Of a stretch of DNA of 64,000 bases, positions 7,562 to 14,510 are shown one piece after another. The notes under the pieces were generated by a model. That model searched no databases. It worked only from the letters and a program-made list of their open reading frames with translations, and had not been told where the DNA came from. This DNA comes from Lachnospiraceae bacterium (GTDB lineage: Bacteria; Bacillota; Clostridia; Lachnospirales; Lachnospiraceae), in the NCBI GenBank assembly GCA_017450065.1, contig JAFSYI010000041.1, positions 1-64,000 of the forward strand, read 5' to 3'. Both the position numbers and the translations under genes were made by a program. Position 1 is the stretch's first letter; each line of letters begins with the position of its first letter.

Positions 7562-10033
7562 CTATACATCTATCTGAACAACATTTCCTATTTTAGTCTG
7601 TATTGCTGTATATAAATCCACTGATGCTTCAGGTGTTGAAAGTGTTACAATTAGTGAATATCTCTGAACGTTATCATATTTCATCAAGTAACTCCTCTCT
7701 CTCCACCATCCAACAACCGGAAATACCGCTATATATTCGCAGTCGCATAAATCAGAAGCGTTAATATCTATCATCATATCAGAGTGAACAGAACCAACAT
7801 CCCTATTATCTGATCCCAAATACCACCGCGCACTTCCGGATGTTCCGTATCCGGTATCTTTTTTATCATCTCGCATTTTAGCATTAATTCTTTTCTCAAA
7901 ATCGCCCAGCGTCTCATTAGAATTAATAACATCAAACCGTAAACCGCATGACGAATATCTGTATTTGTTTTTCCAACCTACCTGGCCGGGCCCCGGTTCT
8001 ATAAAATACGACAAAGTAACTCTCAATGTTACCGGCGTGCTTCCCAATGATAACAATAGTTCCTTTGGCCAGGGCACTTTATGAATATGCATTTCATTCA
8101 TTGACTTCTTGCTATAAGGCTTCAGCTTGCCTTCAATTATCATATTTACATGGTTGTTCATACACATTATTGCTTTTTCTATATTAGGTATTCCATATCC
8201 ACACGTCTTTAATAATTCCCGTCTTCCTGTGGTTTTCTTATCATCCGGGCAAAACTGTTTCTTCATTTCAGCAGTCCAACTTGCAGAATGAATAATAAGT
8301 GCGCGGATTGTTTCCGGCCATAAATCCGGGTATTCAGACATTAGCTGTGCTGCAAACCAGGCCGCCTGCCCAGTAGCCGAACTTGTAGCATTAATAACGT
8401 CATACTGTTTTATCAACGGATTTCTGCTTGTGGTAAGCAACGATAAATCATCGCAGGCAATATAATCAAACCCGTTCGTAGCCATATTTCCTCCATCAAA
8501 CAATACTTCAGGTTTTATTGGCCAGTTTTTATTCCACATTAATGACGTTGAACTGAATGGTGATATTCCATCTATCTGTGCAACAGCCTGATATCCTTTG
8601 AGTTTAGGATTATCAATAAAATCACACCCCGCATATGCACCAACTGTTATTGCATTCCATGCCTGTCCGGGACTTTCAACTGAATGTATCCTGTTTGCAC
8701 CGGGATAAGCAATATCCGCCAATTCGTTCGGTTGAACATTACCGGCACTTACAATTATCAGGCGTTTTATATCCTCTTCACTTGCTCCTGACGCAATGTT
8801 GTCAACTTCCCCAGACCATGATGTGGGGCTTCCGTCCTCTGTATTATATATCGATGAAGTAACGGCCATACAAATAACCCTATTAGACTTAGGATTTACC
8901 ACCTCTGCCATGTTAATTGCCTGTTTAGTCAGATCTCCATACAGCTGAACAGGGTTTTCACCTTTAGGAGGAAGTATTTTTACAGATTCTATCTCGTGAG
9001 TAATGGTAAACAGCTCATCTGAAAGAAGTTTCTTCTTCAAGTCAAAGTAAAGGGTTACTCCAGCCATCTCAGTTCCATGACCATTATGGTCGGATGCTTT
9101 CCACGTAGGGTTTACCGCTTGTATATGTTCATCAACTGTTGCAATTGAAAGTAATGGATGCCCATTATTCAGCCCTGTATCCAATATGCATACCGAGGTG
9201 CCATCCAATGCAATAGATGTCCTCTTTAAAAGATCATCATTCCATTCTTTTTGCTCTTTTCCGGATAACTCTGTAAAAAATGATGTCGGTTCTTGAGCCG
9301 GTCTAATTTCTGCTATATAACAACACGCATCTATCAGATTTTCGAGATTAATTCCATCAACAAAAATAAGCTTAACCAAACGCTCCGGAAATACTATTCT
9401 TTCTTTTTTTATTGGAATTCCCAACTCATAACAAACAGTCTCAGCAGATGCTTCCACCTGTTCATATGCTTCTACGCTATTACTGTTATTCACCGAAACT
9501 CTGAACCATACTTCAACCCATTTCTTCTGTTCCTGTGGAATAGCATTATTATCTCCAAACCAAAAAGAGCCCAATACCGCTCGGCGAATATCATCTATAC
9601 TCGTTATCAGCTTCTCATGCTTCGGGTTTCCCTTTTTTGTCAATTCGCTCTTATATTCATTTAGCTGTTTAAGAAAGAATTGTTCTTTTCCATTTGGGAC
9701 ATAAACAGTAGCTCTTGTCATATTTCTCTTCGGGTCGGCATGAACATTTAGCAACGAAATACCTTGTGTTCGATTATCAAGGCTTTTGATTTCCAAATCA
9801 TACTCAGGAGCACTTACAAACTCAAGATACATTCCCTCCTTATGTCTTACCGCTGCAGCACTTTTTTTATTCGTCTCGTCCTGATAACATTTTTCCAATA
9901 AACTCTTTATATAATCAGCATGTGAAATTTTATCACGTTTAGGATATCTGGTTTCACCTCCGCCTTGTGGCGAAAGTGCAAACTTACGAGAAGTATGGGT
10001 GTTTGTTAATACAATATTTCTCTTTTCGACCAA
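7562..10033 (-). CDS. ietS: Subtilisin-like serine protease of an ietAS-type system
   Basis: 823-residue S8-family protease. An N-terminal region shared by this family (GGGETRYPKRDK near 24-35, YLEFVSAPEYDLEIKSL near 69-85) precedes the subtilase domain (about 275-620). Catalytic residues are visible: D285 (CILDTG), H319 (HNGHGTE), oxyanion Asn N432 (VSAGN) and S551 (NATSSATG). About 200 C-terminal residues form a probable beta-rich domain. No signal peptide, so it acts in the cytoplasm. Start is TTG, with AAGGAGG placed inside the end of ietA 10 nt upstream, so translation is coupled. Known: ietA/ietS pairs of AAA ATPase and protease act as a plasmid stability toxin-antitoxin (Ti plasmid) and were reported as anti-phage loci. 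Here the protease would be the effector. Confidence 0.9.
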   Translation of the reverse strand: MVEKRNIVLTNTHTSRKFALSPQGGGETRYPKRDKISHADYIKSLLEKCYQDETNKKSAAAVRHKEGMYLEFVSAPEYDLEIKSLDNRTQGISLLNVHADPKRNMTRATVYVPNGKEQFFLKQLNEYKSELTKKGNPKHEKLITSIDDIRRAVLGSFWFGDNNAIPQEQKKWVEVWFRVSVNNSNSVEAYEQVEASAETVCYELGIPIKKERIVFPERLVKLIFVDGINLENLIDACCYIAEIRPAQEPTSFFTELSGKEQKEWNDDLLKRTSIALDGTSVCILDTGLNNGHPLLSIATVDEHIQAVNPTWKASDHNGHGTEMAGVTLYFDLKKKLLSDELFTITHEIESVKILPPKGENPVQLYGDLTKQAINMAEVVNPKSNRVICMAVTSSIYNTEDGSPTSWSGEVDNIASGASEEDIKRLIIVSAGNVQPNELADIAYPGANRIHSVESPGQAWNAITVGAYAGCDFIDNPKLKGYQAVAQIDGISPFSSTSLMWNKNWPIKPEVLFDGGNMATNGFDYIACDDLSLLTTSRNPLIKQYDVINATSSATGQAAWFAAQLMSEYPDLWPETIRALIIHSASWTAEMKKQFCPDDKKTTGRRELLKTCGYGIPNIEKAIMCMNNHVNMIIEGKLKPYSKKSMNEMHIHKVPWPKELLLSLGSTPVTLRVTLSYFIEPGPGQVGWKNKYRYSSCGLRFDVINSNETLGDFEKRINAKMRDDKKDTGYGTSGSARWYLGSDNRDVGSVHSDMMIDINASDLCDCEYIAVFPVVGWWRERSYLMKYDNVQRYSLIVTLSTPEASVDLYTAIQTKIGNVVQIDV

Positions 10034-10038
10034 TCCGG

Positions 10039-10992
10039 TTATGCCTCCTTATATATCATATGCCGTTCATCTATCAGTCTTAATAGATCTGAAGTTGATA
10101 TTTTTTTGTCATATAATATGGATGTCTTTATTGCATCGTCACAAATGCGGATAATCTCAGCATGGCTCAAACCATTTGCACAATCCACTATGTCAGAAGA
10201 CACTACAAACTCTTCATCATATGCCTCCAGTTTGTATTTAAACAGCCTGATTACTTCATCCTCTAAAGGCAAGTCATAGTGAAGTACATCATCAAATCTC
10301 CTGAATAAAGCTTTATCTAACAGTTTTTGATTATTTGTAGCTGCAACTATAATAGATTCCGAATCATCCATCTCAATAAACTGAAGAAATGAGTTCAATA
10401 TCCTTCTCATTTCACCTACTTCATTATCCAGATTTCGATCTGAACCTATGGCATCAAATTCATCAAAGAAGTATACTCCTTCCTCTGATGAAATGTATTC
10501 AAAAACCTGATGGAGTTTGGCACTGGTTTCACCCATATATTTCGTCACTAATTTATCCATTTGTACTGTATACAATGGCAGTCCTAATTCTGATGCAATA
10601 ATTGATGCCGTAAAAGTTTTTCCCGTTCCCGGTGCACCCTCCATCAAAAGCTTACGTCTGTTTGTCAGACCGAATGACTGAAGTTTTCTTCTATTATGAT
10701 ATTCGCATAAAACTCTCTGCAATCGTTGTTCCAGATCCCGAGATACAATTAAATCCTTCATGAACACAGAGGGTACAGACATCTGTAACATTGTATTTCC
10801 CGAGTGTATCCTTAAGATACGCCCTGAATTTGCAGACAAAGAATCCACTGTTTTCTTTAACTCACGCGCTGTATTGTCGTGACCAATTCTTGCTTCATGA
10901 GCGGCAATCTGCAAAACAACAGTCTTAAATTTTTCATCATCACGATCTGTATAAGCTCTAACAAGATTCTTTATCTGATCCGCTGTCGCCAT
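10039..10992 (-). CDS. ietA: AAA ATPase of an ietAS-type system
   Basis: 317-residue AAA ATPase: helical N-terminal region (1-75), Walker A GAPGTGKT (119-126), Walker B YFFDE (174-178), sensor 1 AATNN (217-221) and arginine finger LFRRFD (229-234). The frame is open further upstream, but AAGGAGGT directly before M12 of that longer frame fixes the start at 10992. It is followed after 5 nt by the protease gene. In the ietA/ietS family the ATPase restrains or controls the protease and is the antitoxin partner in the plasmid version. A promoter candidate lies at 11105-11133, and a dispersed repeat copy lies in the leader between promoter and start. Confidence 0.9.
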   Translation of the reverse strand: MATADQIKNLVRAYTDRDDEKFKTVVLQIAAHEARIGHDNTARELKKTVDSLSANSGRILRIHSGNTMLQMSVPSVFMKDLIVSRDLEQRLQRVLCEYHNRRKLQSFGLTNRRKLLMEGAPGTGKTFTASIIASELGLPLYTVQMDKLVTKYMGETSAKLHQVFEYISSEEGVYFFDEFDAIGSDRNLDNEVGEMRRILNSFLQFIEMDDSESIIVAATNNQKLLDKALFRRFDDVLHYDLPLEDEVIRLFKYKLEAYDEEFVVSSDIVDCANGLSHAEIIRICDDAIKTSILYDKKISTSDLLRLIDERHMIYKEA

Positions 10993-11064
10993 ACAAGCCA
11001 CCTCCTTCCCGAAACTCATGTTCACATAATAACATTTTTACAATCTTACCGTCAACACAGGCAT

Positions 11065-11090
11065 CGGGACGGTTCTTTTGTCTTGTCTCC
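11065..11090 (+). repeat. Dispersed repeat in the ietA leader
   Basis: Contains GGACGGTTCTTTTGTCTTGT and is enclosed by CACAGG and CCTGTG, which can pair. In the ietA transcript it would form a leader hairpin between the promoter and the ribosome site. Confidence 0.85.
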
Positions 11091-11104
11091 TGTGCAGCAA
11101 ACCG

Positions 11105-11133
11105 ATTATGTATGCTATTAACAGACCCTTCAA
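11105..11133 (-). promoter_or_regulatory. Candidate ietA promoter
   Basis: Read on the minus strand: TTGAAG, 17-nt spacer, CATAAT. It matches the sigma-A consensus at 4 and 5 of 6 positions and lies about 110 bp before the ietA start. It overlaps the opposite-strand promoter of the Rieske gene. Confidence 0.45.
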
Positions 11134-11146
11134 GTAGTGATATAAT
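11118..11146 (+). promoter_or_regulatory. Candidate promoter of the Rieske gene
   Basis: TTAACA, 17-nt spacer, TATAAT: a near-consensus sigma-A promoter, 50 bp before the Rieske ATG, which has GGAGGT at a good distance. Its core overlaps the ietA promoter candidate. Confidence 0.6.
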
Positions 11147-11195
11147 TTGTAATTAATGATTACGCCAAAACATTTTCAATCCACGGAGGTCCCCC

Positions 11196-11603
11196 ATGAT
11201 CAAAAACCAATGGTACGCTGTCCTCTCATCTCACCAGATTAAATCCGGCATGGTAACCGCCGCAAAACGCTTCGGCCAAAACCTCATCTTTTTCCGGACT
11301 TCCACCGGAGAGCTCGTCTGCCTAAACAGCCTCTGCGCTCACCGCGGTGCTTCACTTGCCAAGGGATGCGTAAATAATGATCATATTCAATGCCCCTTCC
11401 ACGGCATAGAATATGAATCTACCGGCAAATGCGTACACATTCCCTCAGAAGATAAGGGCTCTAAAGAGGATTATTCCCGATTCCACCTGATACATTACCC
11501 CGTGCATGAAATCGGCGGTATTGTCTTCATATGGTACGGAGATAAGGATCCTGTCGGAGAACCGGATTATTTCGATGCTATGACCGACCCTGCCATTATA
11601 TGA
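11196..11603 (+). pseudogene. Rieske [2Fe-2S] N-terminal domain, probable truncated oxygenase
   Basis: 135 residues that form a complete Rieske domain: cluster ligands in CAHRG (Cys and His) and CPFHG (Cys and His), 16 residues between the two pairs, with the typical NQWYAVLSS start of ring-hydroxylating oxygenase alpha subunits. Those enzymes are about 300-350 residues with a C-terminal iron catalytic domain that is absent here; the frame stops soon after the Rieske fold. It could act as a small ferredoxin-like protein, but loss of the catalytic half by deletion at the edge of the decayed conjugative element is more likely. Good promoter and ribosome site remain. Confidence 0.75.
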
Positions 11604-11643
11604 TTCTGTGAAATATGATACTTTATCATATGAATAAATGGAA

Positions 11644-11748
11644 ATGATAAAAATAATGCGTAATCTGAACGATATCGGACGTGAGATTGCCGTAGATGTG
11701 GCAAAAGGATTAGAAATGCAGGAGAAATATTCGCATATCCCTATTTAA
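11644..11748 (+). pseudogene. 34-codon remnant after the Rieske gene
   Basis: A short frame with a natural-looking composition (RNLNDIGREIAVDVAKGLEM) and a stop inside the following palindrome. No ribosome site is visible. It looks like the C-terminal end of a deleted protein; I cannot name it. Confidence 0.3.
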
Positions 11749-11780
11749 CCTACAGGTTAATCCCTTAACCTGTAGGTTAA
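11745..11780. repeat. Nested palindrome, two 16-bp arms each itself palindromic
   Basis: TTAACCTACAGGTTAA at 11745-11760, a TCCC spacer, then TTAACCTGTAGGTTAA at 11765-11780. The two arms are exact reverse complements, and each arm is a 7-bp inverted repeat around two central bases, giving four TTAACCT half-sites. It lies at the edge of the conjugative-element remnant. Confidence 0.9.
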
Positions 11781-11784
11781 GTCT

Positions 11785-11827
11785 GCCCTGCCTTTAGTCC
11801 TCCGAAAGACAGGGCTCATGTTTTTTT
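11785..11827 (+). terminator. Probable rho-independent terminator
   Basis: GCCCTG and CAGGGC (11785-11790 and 11810-11815), with an inner CTTT/AAAG pairing, are followed by a T7 run. It would end plus-strand transcription from the Rieske gene. Confidence 0.5.
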
Positions 11828-12514
11828 GTCTTGTCTGCCTCGTTTGCCTTCCCGTCCCTCGCATGGATATATGTTATCAACGGAAGAATCAACCATACGG
11901 TTGCGCACTCTCTCTGCTCTGTCTGCAAGGGATTGTACCATCTCCTTCTGCGCTTCCGAGGGCTTAAGGGTTACGTTTTCATATTTTGCCTCCGGCACGG
12001 GAAGCTTAAGCATATCCGGTGTCTGTATGTCGGCACACTCTTTAAACAATGACATCAGCTCCGGCAGGTTAAAGAACTTCGCAAACCTTGTCTTTGCTCT
12101 GTAGCCTGTCCCTTCGGGTGCCAGCTCTATGGATGTCTGTACTTCTCCAAAGGTTGCCGCCCATGCATCAAACTGCAGCAATCCCATCTTCTCAAGCGTA
12201 TTATACTGAAGATAACGCATATTCGTATATAGCTCAGTCATACTGTTAGAAATAGGCGTACCGGTTGCGAAAGTTACTCCCTTACCGCCTGTCAGCTCAT
12301 CCAGGTATCTGCATTTATTGAACATATCCTGTGATTTCTGTGCCTCTGTCTGGGCTATGCCTGCGTTCCAGTCGCTGGGAGTCTTGCTAACCTCTCCGGC
12401 TATCGTTCCCACCTTATCGTTTACCTGTGTGAACATGCCTTCAAGGTTAGTAAGAACCCATCCCTGCAGCATCTCCTTTATTAGTTCGGTGATCTTATCG
12501 AGTATATTCCCCAT
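11816..12514 (-). pseudogene. In-frame fusion of a VirB6-like N-terminus to a fragment of the conjugative-element helicase
   Basis: Residues 1 to about 52 (MGNILDKITELIKEML, then GWVLTNLEGMF, ending SDWNAG) match the start of the VirB6/TrbL-like membrane protein of Tn1549-like conjugative elements and sit in the right place directly after the Maff2 gene. From about residue 55 the sequence changes to the SNF2-type helicase part of the element's very large helicase/methylase protein (LDELTGGKGVTFATGTPISNS, with GTPISN as a helicase motif). The VirB6 TM segments are missing. The frame ends in repeat-derived residues. I infer a deletion of several kilobases that joined two distant genes in frame near 12345-12360. 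The product is unlikely to work in transfer. Confidence 0.75.
11820..11836 (+). repeat. Partial dispersed repeat at the edge of the conjugative remnant
   Basis: TTTTTTTGTCTTGTCTG matches the right half of the dispersed repeat found at 5201, 7463 and 11065. On the minus strand it supplies the last codons (RQDKKT) of the helicase fragment. Confidence 0.5.
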
Positions 12515-12529
12515 TTAAGGGTTTCCCTC

Positions 12530-12745
12530 TCAACTGAAAAGCGTTGAGAGCTTAGGTATCACCGTCTGGGCGATAATCACAATACCGCCTCCTGCCATCA
12601 ACTGCTTGATCCCCTGAGACTTGGCTCCGGGGTTGTCATTGCCATATCCCTCCAAAAGGTTTATAATACCCCAAACGGCCACACCTGAGCCGATTGCCGA
12701 TACGACGATCTTAAGCGTATCTACTGATGATGAAAAAAATGTCAT
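12530..12745 (-). CDS. Maff2 family conjugative-element protein
   Basis: 71 residues with two hydrophobic helices (about 10-28 and 48-66) separated by a polar loop rich in Gly, Asn and Asp (GYGNDNPGAKSQG). This is the small membrane protein found between the VirD4 and VirB6 genes of Tn1549-like elements; it is pilin-like in size and shape (VirB2/TrbC type), though its role is not established. Position before the VirB6 start agrees with the family's gene order. The roughly 280 bp upstream, back to the coupling protein, hold no gene I can support. Confidence 0.82.
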   Translation of the reverse strand: MTFFSSSVDTLKIVVSAIGSGVAVWGIINLLEGYGNDNPGAKSQGIKQLMAGGGIVIIAQTVIPKLSTLFS

Positions 12746-13029
12746 AATTAATTCAATAACGCCTGTTTTTTAATTATTCACTGCCATTTCTTACTGTGTG
12801 TTATCTTATTCCTGTCAGCCCATAATCCTGATAAACAAGCGTTATATCCTCCTTTCTGTATATTTGATTTAGTGTGTTATTTTTGCAAGTAAAAAGAGCT
12901 TCCGTGTATTCACAAAAGCCCTTTGTCAGTAATTCCCTTCCGGTATTACTGTTACGATATTCAGTTGTAAATTGTGGATCAGATCCCCGGATGCAAATGC
13001 TTCGTACTGTCCGGGATGATCCTGCTATG

Positions 13030-13790
13030 CTATAACTCGATTTCGCCAAGATCATAAGTGTCCATGACCTGGCTGTTCCTCATCTTAAGCTTTGTTGACA
13101 GATATCGATCTATGTCGAACATGTTCTTTTCATCGTAATCTGACAGCTCCTTGTACCGCCTGTGCTTCGTTATGTCATATTTGTCTGAGAGAAAAGGTCT
13201 CACGCCTCTAAGCTGCATGATACATTTTCCGCCGTCCATTACTGCTATTTCATCCATTGCTATCAAATCCCGGCCCGTCTTTTGGTAGCTAAGCCCGTAA
13301 GACGGTGAATTGCCTCTTGTGTCTGATGTATTGTAAAGATCTATGGTTTCCTTTCCGATAATCTCGGTCATCTCCTTAAGGGTGGTCTTTTCCTTGCCCC
13401 CAAGAAACAGCGTGACGTCACAATTACCTTCAATGGTATCGCTGTTATCCTTATATATTGCCTTTAACTGGCTCTTCGACTGAACTATGATCGAAGCCGA
13501 TATCTCACGGCTACGGATCGTTGCGATCAGCTTCTCAAACTGCGGTATCTGCCCGATATTCGGAAATTCATCAAGCAGGCACCTTACATGCACCGGCAGT
13601 TTGCCATGGTGCTTATCATCTGCGCATTCGCACAGAATATTGAACATCTGCGACTGCAGCATTGCAAGTATGAAGTTAAAAGTAGTATCCGTATCGGACA
13701 TTATCATAAACAGGGCTGTCTTGCGTTCCCCGAGCTGATCAAGCTCCATCTCGTCATATTCGGTAAGCTCCCTCAGCTCCTCAATGCCTG
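13030..13790 (-). pseudogene. C-terminal part of a VirD4/TraG-type coupling protein
   Basis: About 250 residues remain of a protein that is normally about 600. Visible: LTEYDEMELDQLGERKTALF and the Walker B region CLLDEFPNIG, then IIVQSKSQLKAIY and the C-terminal LRGVRPFLSDKYD, all typical of the coupling ATPase of Tn1549-like elements. The N-terminal TM segments and Walker A are missing. The coding match continues upstream of the first ATG (13749) to about 13790 and ends at a stop, so the break lies there. Family role: brings the DNA-relaxase complex to the transfer channel. With Walker A gone it cannot hydrolyse ATP. Confidence 0.85.
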
Positions 13791-13975
13791 ATAGCTGCTA
13801 CAAGATCCTTATTCTTATCTGCCATGCTTGATATATCACTGATGTAATCATCCAGCGAATTGGCAAAATCCTTCATGGATTCAAGCTTGATTATATGCCT
13901 TGCAAGGGGTATCACCGCCTTAACCTTGGTATCAAGCAGCACCTTCTTCAACACTTCATTATTATGAGCCACCAT
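13781..13975 (-). CDS. 64-residue hypothetical protein
   Basis: Starts with ATG after GGGAGG at a good distance. Mostly helical, containing KAVIPLARHIIKLESMKDFANSL and SSMADKNKD. No family recognised. Its last codons overlap the truncated start of the coupling-protein fragment in another frame, so its C-terminus may itself be produced by the deletion junction. Confidence 0.4.
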   Translation of the reverse strand: MVAHNNEVLKKVLLDTKVKAVIPLARHIIKLESMKDFANSLDDYISDISSMADKNKDLVAAIRH

Positions 13976-14269
13976 CCTATCGCCTCCCTTCCTGTTGTTC
14001 GTGTGGTAACTTCATGATGTAATGATCATTACTGCGGCCTCGCTTCACTCAGTACATCATTAGATCCGCTCCTGCCGCTTTATGCCAGTGCCCCGGCATC
14101 ATAATTATGCACATAACAAAAGGCAGCGGACCGATCAGGTTTGTTTCCTATCGGCTTTCGCTGCCCGAGTATAATAATATCACACGATTTTCACTTTAAA
14201 AAGGGCTGTAGAGCGGACAATCAGGGGACAATTGCTCCGTGGATCATCCTTTTCATTAATTACACATTA
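13976..14269. other. Intergenic scar region in the conjugative remnant
   Basis: No gene seen. It holds fragments with repeats such as GGACAATC and GGGGACAATTG near 14215-14233 and looks like joined pieces of decayed DNA. Confidence 0.4.
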
Positions 14270-14432
14270 TTATATAAATCCATGCTGCGCCCCCATTTCC
14301 TGTAATGCCTGTTTCATATTTACACCCTTACTGTCTTCAATCTGTTTTCTTGACTCTTCAAGATCAGAAAGAATGTCGTTCTTTGATTTTGGAACAAACG
14401 GATTAGCAGGTTTATTAGAAGTAAATACTCAT
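14270..14432 (-). pseudogene. Frameshifted antitoxin-like gene
   Basis: GAGGAGGGATAGGT precedes an ATG, but the frame stops after five codons. If one T is removed from the ATTTAC just after the start, the frame continues for about 53 residues: SNKPANPFVPKSKND, then LSDLEESRKQIEDSKGVNM and QALQEMGAQHGFI. This layout, with a helical C-terminal tail of the DLEESRxQI type, is common in small type II antitoxins (RelB/Phd-like). No partner toxin is visible downstream; the gene next to it seems to have been lost. Interpretation as an antitoxin is by resemblance only. Confidence 0.5.
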
Positions 14433-14510
14433 ACCTATCCCTCCTCTTATCTTCAATTATATTATACGTTTTATATTAATATTACTCAATCAAAAAATGC
14501 CAATGACCAT

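Noticed and set aside
12801-13055. 84-codon minus-strand frame between the coupling-protein fragment and Maff2
   Set aside because: Overlaps the end of the coupling protein, has no recognisable sequence and no good start; treated as non-coding remnant.
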